From assembly GCF_000427805.1 (NCBI RefSeq), contig NZ_KE386584.1:16021-80020 (forward strand): a stretch of 64,000 nt of DNA, given 5' to 3'. Source of the stretch: Budvicia aquatica DSM 5075 = ATCC 35567 (GTDB lineage: Bacteria > Pseudomonadota > Gammaproteobacteria > Enterobacterales > Enterobacteriaceae). Both the position numbers and the translations under genes were made by a program. The notes under the pieces are model-generated. The model was not told the DNA's origin. It made no database searches and saw only the letters and a program-made list of their open reading frames with translations. Shown piece by piece: positions 17,456 to 27,318 of the stretch (position 1 is the stretch's first letter; every line of letters begins with the position of its first letter).

Positions 17456-18778
17456 TCAGGCCGTTGCCTGTCCTTCATCTAGCTGCTGACTTACCGGCTT
17501 AGTCGGTTGATCGCACTTAGACGGCAGAAGCAGTGCCAGCACCGCTGCAATCGCCAGTGACAGCGCCAGACAATAAACCCCGGCATCTTTGCTGTAATAG
17601 GTGATTAATACCCCAACCGCATAAGGCCCACAGAAGCCGCCCAGATTCCCTAATGCGTTAATCACACCGCGGGCACCACCGGCCATTTCAGCGCTAAATA
17701 ATTTAGCCGGAATAGTCCAGAACACACCGGCGGCCGATTGAAGGAAGAACCCACAGCCCACCAGTGCGGCATAAGACCACCACATATAATCTTTGAGCGT
17801 CACGGAAAGGAACATGCACATGGCGAAGCCCAACAGAGGAAGGAAAACAAATAGCTTACGTTTGCCGGTACGGTCTGACAGCGTTGAGAACAGATACATG
17901 CCGAACATCGCACCGACATAAGGCAGAATGGCTAACATCCCGACCTTTTCCATTCCGCTGTTGGTCAGCTCTTTTAGAATGGTTGGCAGCCATAGGGTGT
18001 AGCCATAAATACCGGTCTGATAGAAGAAATTTAGCGAGATCAGTTGCCACATTGTCCGGTCAGATAGCACCGCTTTTAACGACGCATTTTTAACTTCTTT
18101 ACCGGCAATGGCCTGCTGTTCCTGACGCAGCGTGTTTATCAGCCAGGCTTTTTCTCGTGGTGATATCCAACGCGCTTCTTCAGGACGGTTACTGATAGTC
18201 AGCATCCATAACAGCAATACCGCGGCTGACATAATGCCTTCTATGATAAATAGCCAACGCCAGTCCAGCGCGGAAATAATCCAGCCTGAAAGTGGTGCAG
18301 TGATAATGCCGGCAATAGGGACAAACATAATCACAATGGCATTCGCCCGCCCCCGCTCTTTATCCGGAAACCAGTTACTGATCATGGTCAGAACTACCGG
18401 CAGCATCCCACCTTCGGAGACTCCGAGAGCAAAGCGTAAGAACAGCAGTTCATACTGATTACTCACAAAACCGGTTAATACCGAGATCACAGCCCATGCC
18501 ACCAGTGACCAGCCGATAAATTTCTTACCGCTGCCGTGAACGGCTATTTTTCCGCCCGGAACTTGTAAAAACAGATAACCGATAAAAAAGATACCGCCGG
18601 CCAGCCCGGCCATCGATGCGGTAATACCGAGTTCTTCATCCATACCACCGGGCATTGCAAAGGCAATATTGACCCGGTCCATATAAGAGATAATGCAGGT
18701 AATAAGAATGGGTGGAATGATCCGTAGCCAACGCTGGCTCGGAATTTTATCAAGTAGGGTATTTTGTTCTATATTCAT
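17456..18778 (-). CDS. yiaX2: MFS transporter, ACS family (YiaX2-like)
   Basis: This 440-residue, 12-helix major facilitator belongs to the anion:cation symporter group. It has the signature loop DRTGKRKLF between helices 8 and 9 and the LRFALGVSEGGMLPVV helix-4 motif. It occupies the place where E. coli has the TRAP transporter yiaMNO. Klebsiella carries an MFS gene, yiaX2, at this position for ascorbate-derived substrates, and this protein is read as its counterpart. It probably imports 2,3-diketo-L-gulonate or ascorbate with protons. Confidence 0.85.
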   Translation of the reverse strand: MNIEQNTLLDKIPSQRWLRIIPPILITCIISYMDRVNIAFAMPGGMDEELGITASMAGLAGGIFFIGYLFLQVPGGKIAVHGSGKKFIGWSLVAWAVISVLTGFVSNQYELLFLRFALGVSEGGMLPVVLTMISNWFPDKERGRANAIVIMFVPIAGIITAPLSGWIISALDWRWLFIIEGIMSAAVLLLWMLTISNRPEEARWISPREKAWLINTLRQEQQAIAGKEVKNASLKAVLSDRTMWQLISLNFFYQTGIYGYTLWLPTILKELTNSGMEKVGMLAILPYVGAMFGMYLFSTLSDRTGKRKLFVFLPLLGFAMCMFLSVTLKDYMWWSYAALVGCGFFLQSAAGVFWTIPAKLFSAEMAGGARGVINALGNLGGFCGPYAVGVLITYYSKDAGVYCLALSLAIAAVLALLLPSKCDQPTKPVSQQLDEGQATA

Positions 18779-19019
18779 ATTACTTCACGCCTTAATAATT
18801 ATTATTAACAACATTCAACGCGATTTGCGTAGAAAATGACGCTCTTCTATTGGAAGAAGACTTTTATTTCAGTGAAGAAACTCGCTTTATAGATTCAGAA
18901 AAATAATGAAAATAAGGCGTAAATAATCCCGTTCCCATCATCAGCATGAATCTGGAAAAATAATAAATACAATATTCTGCTTAACTATTAATGTTTAAAT
19001 ATTAATAGCTCAACGGCCA

Positions 19020-19991
19020 TTACTGAGAAGCCGATATTAGCGCTTTTATTCCATCTTCAATAATGGCAACCCGGTGTTCAACGCTGGCCTGAGGATCTAT
19101 TTCCAGCAGTTTAATACCTGAAAAACTCAGTGAATTAGCCGGTGCTAATTGATAAATTTCACGGGCAATATCCAACGTCATAAGTGACTCTTCACAGCCC
19201 GCTTTGGCACCGTCAAAAGGGGCAAACGGAGAGTGCAAATCTTGCCAGTCACCATAAGGTCCCGATTGGGTTGTGCCGGAGAACATCACTGAACTGAGTA
19301 AACCTGCCTGCTGGCACTGTTTTATATGCTCAACCGGTAGCGTTATATTTTGCGCTTCAAGCGCAGAACGGGCCCAGTTAATACACAGGCTAATACCAGT
19401 ATTGTGCTGTTTATTTACCGCAGTTAAGACTTCAATTTCATCTTTCAGTGGCAAAAATCCTTTTCGCGGGCTGACTCCGCTCATGGCATCACAGTGCTCA
19501 ACCACCAGTTCACAAGGCCAATCCCACTCCAGCATTTGATGTAATGAGGTTTGGAAGCAGGCGGCGGCTGAATGGCTATCTTTGCAACCGGCCAGCGGTG
19601 CTGACTGTAGTTCTAAAGCCAGCACTTTCTTGCAGCCAAAATGGTCATTGGCCTGGTTGATTTTGTCCAGAATATGTCGGTAGAGCCCAACGCATGCCTG
19701 ACGCTGTGCTTCATCCGTTGATGCCAGGCCAAAGCCACCATTAGCCCCTCTGCGCCGCATCGTCTCCATCACGCCGGTCACAACAATTTGCCAGCTATCA
19801 GGTATATGATTAAACAGGAAGTCATCCCCATAAGGGTGAAGGTCGGCCAAGCAGGGCTGTTCAATTCCGCCAATACCGGGAATTTCTGCTAACCGCTGCC
19901 AGAACTCAACTTCTAATGACTGTTCCCGTTGGTGGAATGAAGGTGCGCTCGGATAAGCACCAACAATAAATCCTTGAGGTTGTTTCAACAT
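19020..19991 (-). CDS. yiaX1: YiaX1-like protein (DUF4862)
   Basis: This 323-residue protein of unknown activity sits between yiaL and yiaX2, as yiaX1 does in Klebsiella. The start at 19991 has GGAG eight bases upstream. Several acidic and histidine clusters (VVEHCDAMSG, ALELQSAPLAG, LCINWARS) suggest a TIM-barrel enzyme, perhaps a metal-dependent isomerase, but that is a guess from pattern. Its presence only in the MFS-type operons suggests it acts on the imported sugar acid. Confidence 0.75.
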   Translation of the reverse strand: MLKQPQGFIVGAYPSAPSFHQREQSLEVEFWQRLAEIPGIGGIEQPCLADLHPYGDDFLFNHIPDSWQIVVTGVMETMRRRGANGGFGLASTDEAQRQACVGLYRHILDKINQANDHFGCKKVLALELQSAPLAGCKDSHSAAACFQTSLHQMLEWDWPCELVVEHCDAMSGVSPRKGFLPLKDEIEVLTAVNKQHNTGISLCINWARSALEAQNITLPVEHIKQCQQAGLLSSVMFSGTTQSGPYGDWQDLHSPFAPFDGAKAGCEESLMTLDIAREIYQLAPANSLSFSGIKLLEIDPQASVEHRVAIIEDGIKALISASQ

Positions 19992-20113
19992 AATTATTAC
20001 TCCATACCGCTTGCCATTACGGCTAATGTCCATAATCAATAACGACTATTTAGTTAACTAAAAAGTAGGCTAAATGAATCATTGAAAAACAGATGGTGCG
20101 TAAACTTTCGTGC

Positions 20114-20596
<483 letters not shown>

Positions 20597-21595
20597 CTAT
20601 AGCGCTTTAATTTTTGCCCAAACGCTGTCATCAACGTTAATACCGTTGCGACGATTTTCAGCCAAAAGCTGGGTAAACTCATGGCCCGGCAGGCGAACGG
20701 CTACCTCTGGGTCTGAACGCTCAGCGGTTTTAACATATTCCACAATGCGTTTTAGTTTGGCATCGCGATTGTCACCAGAGATCAGCTTATCGACTTCAAT
20801 AGCAATAAAGATTTGCGAGATGCCGTATTCGTCTGAGTTATCTTCCGTCACTTCTGCAACTGAAGCTCCGTCTGACAAGAGCGTGGCGATCATATCCAGA
20901 ACAATCGACATCCCGGAACCTTTCCAGTATCCCATTGGCAGAATGCGACGATTTTTCTCAATCACTGACGGCTCTTTCGTCAAATTGCCTTGATCATCAA
21001 AACCACCGTCAACCGGTAGTTCCCGGCCGGCTAAGCGATTCACTTCCAGCATGCCGTAAGAGAACATCGACATCGACATATCAACCATGGTGATAGGCGT
21101 ACCCGGTACAGCAACAATCAGCGGGTTAGTCCCGATGCGACACTCTTTGGCTCCCCAAGGCGGCATTACCGCTATAGAGTTGGTCCAACAAATACCGATA
21201 TAGCCTTTTTCAGCGGCCTGCCAACCATAGCTTCCACCACGCATCCAGTGATTGGCGTTACGCAGCGCAACCAGACCAATACCGTGGCCGTCGGCCAGTT
21301 CGATCGCTCTGTCCATCATTTTTTTGGCGGTTAGATTACCGATAGAGCGGTGCGCGTCCCACTGTTCAATAGCCCCTAACGCTAGCGCCTTGGTTGGCTG
21401 AGCGTCAGGAATAATATCCCCCGCTTCCAACTGCTGGATAAAACGTGGAAAGCGGTTCACGCCGTGGGAATAAACGCCGGACTCTGTGGTTTGAGCAAAC
21501 ATAGTGGCACATTCATCGGCCAGCTCCGCCTTTACACCACGGGCCAGTAACACTCGTTCAAACTCTTGCTTTAACTGTTCAAAGGTTAACCGCAT
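20597..21595 (-). CDS. yiaK: 2,3-diketo-L-gulonate reductase YiaK
   Basis: The 332-residue NADH-dependent reductase of the malate/lactate dehydrogenase 2 (YlbC/DlgD) family reduces 2,3-diketo-L-gulonate to 3-keto-L-gulonate. The catalytic His44 in [11 protein letters not shown] falls at the position known for E. coli YiaK, and the length is identical (332). The ATG at 21595 has AAGGAG six bases upstream, whereas the frame from 21628 does not. It is the first gene of the operon. Confidence 0.95.
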   Translation of the reverse strand: MRLTFEQLKQEFERVLLARGVKAELADECATMFAQTTESGVYSHGVNRFPRFIQQLEAGDIIPDAQPTKALALGAIEQWDAHRSIGNLTAKKMMDRAIELADGHGIGLVALRNANHWMRGGSYGWQAAEKGYIGICWTNSIAVMPPWGAKECRIGTNPLIVAVPGTPITMVDMSMSMFSYGMLEVNRLAGRELPVDGGFDDQGNLTKEPSVIEKNRRILPMGYWKGSGMSIVLDMIATLLSDGASVAEVTEDNSDEYGISQIFIAIEVDKLISGDNRDAKLKRIVEYVKTAERSDPEVAVRLPGHEFTQLLAENRRNGINVDDSVWAKIKAL

Positions 21596-21649
21596 CTCTT
21601 TCTCCTTGGTGACAACAGCGAACGCCATTGTTCATATTTAAATCTATAT

Positions 21650-21666
21650 ATTTCACTATATGAAAT
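21650..21666. promoter_or_regulatory. Candidate YiaJ operator upstream of yiaK
   Basis: A perfect 17-bp inverted repeat, ATTTCACTATATGAAAT, lies about 55 bp before the yiaK start. Position and symmetry fit a repressor site for the IclR-type regulator encoded divergently. No footprint evidence can be read from sequence. Confidence 0.45.
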
Positions 21667-22560
21667 TGCATTCCAAAAATAATACAGATCGACCACGATC
21701 AAGTCAAAGCAGTGTGTTTTTTAAAAATGCCGTAATATCATTGAGTTAATAATTAAATATCAGGATCGTGATGAAGGGCACAATTTGGAAACGAGGATCT
21801 CTGGCGCAAAAAAGGAAATAATCGCTGTATCTGATAGTGCATGTCAGCTAAGCATTTCTAATACCTATCTGCTCTAGTAAAAGTTAATGCCGCTAAATCG
21901 TCATCGTGCCCCTCCCGTTATTCCCGCCCTCCCGTCATCCCGGTGAAAACGGGAACGCGAGCCGTAGGCGAAGCAAACATTTGCATAGCGAATGGTCCGA
22001 AGGGTGAGCGCAGACAATCATCTAGGTTTTAGCTCACAAATTGTCATTCAACCTAAAGGCTGGATCCCCGTTTTCACCCACTACTGTCCGGGATAAATAC
22101 AACAATATGTTGGTTTTAAAAGGGTCAAACGCAGGGAGAGCGTTACTGGCTACTTCCTGTCGCCAGCCCTTTGGGCCAACACTCCGTGTTGTTCAACGCC
22201 GTTCCCTACGGCTTTGTCCGTTGGGGTCGTAGCGGCGAAAGCCGCCGGAGCGCCAGTAGGAAAGGTAGGCCCGGAGCCTATTGAGCTTAAAAACATCGCC
22301 CCTCGGCCGCTAGAAAAAGATTATATTTCGACATTCTTTTTGCGGACGAAATTGACGATAAAACTAAATTGAATCATTTTGTCATCAATTGGTTGGAGTG
22401 GACTCTACTTATCCCGGACAGCAGTGCGTTTTCACCGGGATGACGATATAGGGGATGGCGTATCGCTAACCAAAAGTATCACGGATATAAATCACTATTA
22501 CTTCGCCCCAAGGTTAACTTTGAGCTAACATCGTCATTATCAAGATAAATATCGGAGCGA
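21667..22560. other. Long yiaK-yiaJ intergenic region with repeats
   Basis: Nearly 900 bp without a gene. From about 21905 it carries dispersed intergenic repeat sequence (CCGTCATCCCGGTGAAAACG and relatives). One copy, around 22063-22446, has been split by a 348-bp transposon-like element. The left part up to about 21770 is yiaK promoter DNA. A 63-codon frame at 22041-22232 lies across the element boundary and is not a gene. Confidence 0.6.
22079..22426. mobile_element. 348-bp non-autonomous transposon-like element with 10-bp target duplication
   Basis: The ends are 18-bp inverted repeats with one mismatch: CACTACTGTCCGGGATAA on the left and the complement of CACTGCTGTCCGGGATAA on the right. 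The direct repeat CGTTTTCACC is at 22069-22078 and 22427-22436. Removing the element and one direct repeat restores the intergenic repeat CCCCGTTTTCACCGGGATGACG. No transposase is encoded, so it is a MITE or an internally deleted insertion sequence. The right third has a translatable frame ending inside the terminal repeat (FADEIDDKTKLNHFVINW near 22340-22393), perhaps the remains of a transposase C-terminus. Confidence 0.8.
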
Positions 22561-23367
22561 TTGACGGATATGAAAGGTAACGATCTCACTAAAGATAAGC
22601 CTCAGGGTAGCCAGAGTCTTTTTCGCGGGCTTCAACTGCTTGAAATTCTCAGTAACTACCCGAACGGTTGCCCGTTAGCCCTGCTGTCTGAACTTTCGCA
22701 AATGAACAAAAGTACGGTTCACCGTTTATTACAGGGGCTTCACTCCTGCGGTTATGTCAAACCTGCCCCGGCCGCCGGTAGCTATCGCTTAACCACCAAG
22801 TTGATTGCCATCGGGCAAAAATCTTTGTCATCACTCAACATTATTCACGTTGCGGCTCCGCACCTTGAATCACTGAATATCACTACCGGTGAGACGGTGA
22901 ACTTTTCCTCCCGTGAAGACGATCACGCAATTCTGATCTATAAGCTGGAACCCACAACCGGCATGATGCGCACCCGGGCCTATATCGGCCAACATATGCC
23001 GCTGTACTGCTCCGCCATGGGAAAAATCTACATGGCCTACGGCCAGTCAAGCTACATTGAAGAATACTGGCACAGCCATCAGGATCAGATTCAGCAGCTA
23101 ACGCGCAATACCATCACGAATATTGAGCTGATGTATAAAGAGCTGGAGCTGATTAAAACGCAGGGTTTTGCGATGGATAAAGAAGAAAACGAACTCGGCG
23201 TCTCCTGCATAGCGGTACCGGTTTTTGACATCCACCAGCGGGTCAGCTATTCAGTCTCTATTTCTCTGTCTACCGCCAAACTGAAGCAAATTGGTGAAAA
23301 AACCCTGATAAAACCACTGAAAGAAGCGGCAAAATCGATTTCAGAGGAACTAGGGTTAACCACGTAA
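22561..23367 (+). CDS. yiaJ: IclR-family repressor YiaJ
   Basis: The 268-residue regulator has an N-terminal winged helix (SQSLFRGLQLLEILSNYPNG, then STVHRLLQGLHSCGYV) and a C-terminal effector domain. It follows E. coli YiaJ very closely (FSSREDDHAILIYKLEPTTG, ENELGVSCIAVPVFDIH). It should repress the divergent yiaK operon. The start is uncertain: TTG at 22561 has GGAG only three bases upstream, and ATG at 22570 has it twelve bases upstream. Confidence 0.93.
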   Translation: MTDMKGNDLTKDKPQGSQSLFRGLQLLEILSNYPNGCPLALLSELSQMNKSTVHRLLQGLHSCGYVKPAPAAGSYRLTTKLIAIGQKSLSSLNIIHVAAPHLESLNITTGETVNFSSREDDHAILIYKLEPTTGMMRTRAYIGQHMPLYCSAMGKIYMAYGQSSYIEEYWHSHQDQIQQLTRNTITNIELMYKELELIKTQGFAMDKEENELGVSCIAVPVFDIHQRVSYSVSISLSTAKLKQIGEKTLIKPLKEAAKSISEELGLTT

Positions 23368-23419
23368 AAACTCGAAGAACAGTAAGAGAAACTGATAAAC
23401 AGCCTCAACGCCCATTTCA

Positions 23420-23660
23420 TCCTTGACCTTCAACTCGAGCATGACGAATGTTGCCGAAGGAATCAGAAAGATAGCACGGCCCGCAAGGATGCGGGACGAG
23501 GCGCAGTGGAGCCGGGAGCGACTCTGCGCCGGTGCGTTGAATCTTTCTGATGACTGAGGTTGCCGCAGCAACGCTGCGGTCAACATTTGTAGCGAGGCCG
23601 CGGAGATACAAGAGGGGGTCGGCCTACCCCCTCTTGTTCGGCCGATGTACCAATGCCAAG
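23420..23660. repeat. Structured GC-rich intergenic repeat with terminator-like hairpin
   Basis: AATCAGAAAGAT near 23460 pairs with ATCTTTCTGAT near 23540, enclosing further short palindromes. A strong ten-base stem follows at 23608-23637 (CAAGAGGGGG with CCCCCTCTTG). The base composition differs from the neighbouring genes and the frames on both strands look spurious. It lies between convergent yiaJ and the TpsB gene and may terminate both. Confidence 0.55.
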
Positions 23661-23730
23661 TTAACCCCATCACTATTAACGGCCGAAACCGATCGAAAAT
23701 CTAGCCTTTGCCTTCTAAGAGAGCCCAATA

Positions 23731-25464
23731 TTAATTATTAAAATTATATGTAAAGGTCGCATTAAACCGCCACCCCCTCTTATCACTATCACTCGGAACA
23801 TCCCCAATCGGCCTTGCTCCCTCCAGCGATAATGAATAATGCTTACCATCACCAATCGTCACACCCGCAGCATAAGATGCCAACTTACGATTCGCCGGCA
23901 CGGCATTGAAGTAGGTCCGGGCGGTATCGAGGACAACATAGGGCTGAATGCTATTCAACCAAATACTGTCTCTGGTATGCAGATAACGCATTTCAACCTG
24001 ACCGCCATAGCCATAGTCACCGGAAGCATCGCCGTCGGGATAACCACGCCCGAATCTTAACCCGCCAAAGCTGACCCGCTCCGGTTCTGGTAAATTATTA
24101 TCCGACCAGTCTCCTTCTATGCTGCTGCTAAGCCGCCACTTCTTATCAAAAAGGTAGGCGGTCTCTCCGTTTCCTCTCCAGCGGGTAAAAGCAATATCGG
24201 TATTCGGCACATCGCTGTGCGCAACGCCGCCTTCAATACCCTGACGCAGGCTGAAACGGGTTGACCAGTAAGCCTGACTATATTCACGATAGCCGTTCAA
24301 AGAGAGTTCCGCAGCCGGATAGCGCAATGTCTGATCCACGCCCGGAATAGAAATAGGCAGCGTCTGCCCGGCTTGGGTAGCCCGAAAACGATATTCATAG
24401 CTTTTATTCAGGTAGTCTAGTGCGCCGCTGACCGTCCACTGATGCTGGCGCGTCAGCAATAACGGATAGTTAAACTGAATACCGCCGGTTGACTGTGTCT
24501 CTTTTGACTTGTTATCAATATCCACATCATAGGGAGGCAGCGTCAGCAGGTAGGTATAATCTTTTGGATTCTTTTGGTAATAACTGCCGCGAAGCTGCAT
24601 CTGTAAACCACTGTCGCCCAGATATTGCTGATAGTTGAGGCCAAAATAATTCTCGCGATCGTCACTGTTAGAGATCGGAATCAATGCGGCTACGCCCAGC
24701 TGTTCGCCATAAGATGTCAGGCCGCTCAAGGTGGCATTCACTACCGCTTTTTGCTGATTTTTACGGCTATCCACCGTCGAACTTAGATTCCAGTAATGGG
24801 GGTGTTCGGCTTTAACATCCATCACCGTTGAGCCGTAGATATTATCCGGGTTATTCGCTGATACAGTAACTTTGGTATCCGGAGTACGGGACATCAGAAT
24901 GGTATAGCGTTCAAAAACGCCTTGGGTCAGAGGTTTGTCAGCCATAATCTTATGAGACAGTCGCTCTAACCAGCGGGCAACGGCCGTGTTGTCACTTTGA
25001 ATCCGGGTGTTCGCCACATAGCCTTCAACCAGAGCAACCCTCAACGTCCCTTGTTGAAAGTTATTGGCGGGCAGATAGGCATAGGACAGAACATAGCCGT
25101 CATTATGGTATTTTTCCGTGATCGACTGCGTGGCGGCCAACAGCTCTTTCAATGCGACTGTTTTACCAATAAACCGGGCGAACGGAGCAACCAGCACGTC
25201 ATTTTGATAGCGGGTCCCGCCAATAAATTGAATATGTTTTACCTCAATCAAGGTATCCATAGTTAAACCGGCTGACTTTGTTGCAACGCCGGGAGAAGGA
25301 ACCGAAGCTTGATCTCTTGGTGCTTGCGGTGATGAGGGGCGAGGTACTTCACGCGCCAGCCGGGCTGGGTTATTTGGATCAATTAGGGTGGGAAGAACAT
25401 CAGCCCACGCACCACCAACGGCTGAACTGAGTAAAGAAAACAGGCAGATCTGTCTTATTTTCAT
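23731..25464 (-). CDS. Two-partner secretion outer membrane transporter (TpsB, ShlB/FhaC family)
   Basis: The 577-residue precursor has a signal peptide (MKIRQICLFSLLSSAVGGAW, cleavage after ADV or nearby) and a proline-rich linker. A POTRA domain follows at about 70-150 (IEVKHIQFIGGTRYQNDVL, YLPANNFQQGTLRVALVEGY), then a 16-stranded barrel with the conserved VRGY-like loop as LRFGRGYPDG. Such proteins export a large TpsA exoprotein carrying an N-terminal TPS domain. No TpsA gene is in the window. The neighbour upstream on the same strand is a glycine-rich lipoprotein, separated by a terminator. Confidence 0.9.
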   Translation of the reverse strand: MKIRQICLFSLLSSAVGGAWADVLPTLIDPNNPARLAREVPRPSSPQAPRDQASVPSPGVATKSAGLTMDTLIEVKHIQFIGGTRYQNDVLVAPFARFIGKTVALKELLAATQSITEKYHNDGYVLSYAYLPANNFQQGTLRVALVEGYVANTRIQSDNTAVARWLERLSHKIMADKPLTQGVFERYTILMSRTPDTKVTVSANNPDNIYGSTVMDVKAEHPHYWNLSSTVDSRKNQQKAVVNATLSGLTSYGEQLGVAALIPISNSDDRENYFGLNYQQYLGDSGLQMQLRGSYYQKNPKDYTYLLTLPPYDVDIDNKSKETQSTGGIQFNYPLLLTRQHQWTVSGALDYLNKSYEYRFRATQAGQTLPISIPGVDQTLRYPAAELSLNGYREYSQAYWSTRFSLRQGIEGGVAHSDVPNTDIAFTRWRGNGETAYLFDKKWRLSSSIEGDWSDNNLPEPERVSFGGLRFGRGYPDGDASGDYGYGGQVEMRYLHTRDSIWLNSIQPYVVLDTARTYFNAVPANRKLASYAAGVTIGDGKHYSLSLEGARPIGDVPSDSDKRGWRFNATFTYNFNN

Positions 25465-25488
25465 TGTTTAATTACCCTGTCGAGACAC

Positions 25489-25521
25489 TTTTAAAAACGC
25501 CTCCCGATTTAGAGAGGCGTT
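25489..25521 (-). terminator. Rho-independent terminator after the lipoprotein gene
   Basis: On the minus strand, AACGCCTC pairs with GAGGCGTT across a ten-base loop and is followed by TTTTTAAA. It lies between the lipoprotein gene and the TpsB gene, so the latter must depend on read-through or its own promoter. Confidence 0.85.
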
Positions 25522-25570
25522 GAATGTGGTTATATTTCTTTATATGTAGTTGATAATAAATAGTAATTAT

Positions 25571-26743
25571 TTACTTTTTAGGGGTTGAGCTGGTACCGCC
25601 TAATATGCCGCCTATGCCGACATTAGCACCAGCGCCAATACCCAAACCGCCGGCCAGACCACCATTATTAGCCGTTCCGCCGGCCAGGCCGGACACCGTA
25701 CCCGTCACGCCTTTAACCACGCCACCGACAACGCCGCCAATACCAGAAGCACCAGTGCTTCCGCCCGCTGTACCGTTATCGACTAAGCCACCCGCATCAC
25801 TTACTGCATTACCGACGTTAGTCACTGTCGTTCCTACACCACCCAATGCAGGAGCGCTATTACTTACCTGAGAGCCAATGCCACTGACGGTACCGCCCAC
25901 CTTATCCAGTAAAGAATCAACCGGAGTACCAATGCCCGTAGCGGCTCCAAGTTGCTGAGTTACGCCCTCAACTTTGCCAACGACCGGCGTCACTACGCCA
26001 GTTAACGCCGTAGTGACCTGGGCGGTACTGCCTGAAGTCAAATCAGTTGCCAGACCGTTACCTACCACGGTTACCGTATCGCCAACCTTATTAACCAGTC
26101 CTCCGGTGGTATCCAGCACGCCGGTTTTACCAACTACACCGAGCAGCTTAGTATCACCTAAGTCAGCCACCGTATCGCCCAGCCCGGAAACGCCGGTACC
26201 CACATCGGCAACGCCTTTAGCCGCACCGGCAGCCGTAACGCCGATAGCATTCGGATTGGAACCTAACTGCCCGACGCCATTTTGGATACCGCTACCAATA
26301 TCGTTAATCGCATTACCCGTACTGTCTAATAAGGTAACGCCCCCTTGAACGACCGTAGCGCCGGCATCAGGTAGTTTGACGTTGCTGACGATACCACCTA
26401 GATCTTTTACGGTATCACCGACGCCGTTAACCGCCCCGCCTGCATCGTTAAGAATATTTCCGGTGGTTGTGGTGGTATCTGTCGTGCCGGGATCTCCGCC
26501 GCCATTATTGCCGCCTCCATTGTTACCCCCTCCGTTATTCCCGCCGCCATTGTTACCACCACCGCTTCCGTTATCACCACCACTTCCGGAGCCGTCATCT
26601 CCACCAATACCGGAATTCTGTCCGCCGTTATCTTTTGCAGAGTTGAATCCACCGCCACCGCCTCCACTACACGCCGCGAGCGAGCAGGCAAGTAATATTG
26701 CCAATGCTATTTTGCTCAAACGGCCAATATTTGTCGGTTTCAT
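25571..26743 (-). CDS. Glycine-rich repetitive lipoprotein next to TpsB
   Basis: The 390-residue protein starts at 26743 with GAGG nine bases upstream and has a lipoprotein signal ending LAAC/SGGGGGG. Residues about 25-95 are low complexity, with NNGGG repeated four times. The remainder is built of degenerate repeats rich in Gly, Val, Thr and Asn with the pattern VxGLGDTVxDLG or VGxTV. There is no recognisable TPS domain, enzyme motif or membrane helix. Automatic annotation may label it collagen-like because of its glycine content. Its place beside a TpsB transporter makes it a candidate secretion partner or surface-exposed lipoprotein. Confidence 0.8.
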   Translation of the reverse strand: MKPTNIGRLSKIALAILLACSLAACSGGGGGGFNSAKDNGGQNSGIGGDDGSGSGGDNGSGGGNNGGGNNGGGNNGGGNNGGGDPGTTDTTTTTGNILNDAGGAVNGVGDTVKDLGGIVSNVKLPDAGATVVQGGVTLLDSTGNAINDIGSGIQNGVGQLGSNPNAIGVTAAGAAKGVADVGTGVSGLGDTVADLGDTKLLGVVGKTGVLDTTGGLVNKVGDTVTVVGNGLATDLTSGSTAQVTTALTGVVTPVVGKVEGVTQQLGAATGIGTPVDSLLDKVGGTVSGIGSQVSNSAPALGGVGTTVTNVGNAVSDAGGLVDNGTAGGSTGASGIGGVVGGVVKGVTGTVSGLAGGTANNGGLAGGLGIGAGANVGIGGILGGTSSTPKK

Positions 26744-26770
26744 GATATATAGCCTCAATAGAAACGTCAT

Positions 26771-27318
26771 CTGACGTATTTTAATTGTAGAGTTGGTTTT
26801 AATTTATTCCATTTTGTCAGCAATATATTTGTGAGCATTTAATTCAATGAATAGAATAGGGTTATTTTTATAATAAACAACAAAAAGACCACATTCTTTA
26901 TGTGTCAATTATCATTAAATATTTAACAATAAAAACTACCGTCTAAAAAATTACCATTTGAAATGTATGTTAAATTTTTAATTAAATTTAACCATTAAAT
27001 TCAATTAAATACAAAAACAACAAAATGTTTATTTTTATATTAGAAATAAACATTAAAACCAAACCGTTCTCAAAGCCGTCAGATTAAAACCATATAAAAA
27101 TTAGATTACAGTATCTAAACTAAGTTTCATCAATAAAACTTGATACCCAATCAATAGAAGGATTAAGCAGTCATTAACATGATAATATGTAGTTTAAAGG
27201 TGGTGATGACAGTGACTAATTTTAATATCACTGTCGCCACCTAAACTGAAGAGTTAGAAATATAGCGAATGAATTGAACAATATTTACCAGAAGCCAGAA
27301 GAAAGGAAAATAGATAGC
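26771..27318. other. AT-rich intergenic region with one strong hairpin
   Basis: About 550 bp without a gene. The part next to the lipoprotein gene presumably holds its promoter. Near the other end, AGGTGG..GACAGTGA pairs with TCACTGTCGCCACCT at about 27198-27242. This stem is followed by TTTAAA on the minus strand and is a likely terminator of the PAP2 gene pair. Confidence 0.5.
27198..27242 (-). terminator. Probable terminator of the PAP2 gene pair
   Basis: A bulged stem of about 14 bp with a 12-nt AT-rich loop lies 75 bp beyond the stop of the distal PAP2 gene. The T-tract is weak, so the call is moderate. Confidence 0.5.

Noticed and set aside
22041-22232. 63-codon plus-strand frame
   Set aside because: It crosses the left boundary of the 348-bp mobile element and its target duplication, so it is a product of the insertion.
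23356-23673. 105-codon minus-strand frame and shorter frames on both strands
   Set aside because: They lie in the structured GC-rich repeat block. The composition follows the inverted repeats, there is no ribosome-binding site, and all strands appear open for the same reason.
26490-26580. CRISPR-like short repeats
   Set aside because: The repeats are in-frame NNGGG codon repeats within a lipoprotein gene, without spacers of unique sequence.
25605-26774. Long proline-rich plus-strand frames
   Set aside because: These are antisense to the glycine/valine-rich lipoprotein; glycine codons read backwards give proline.
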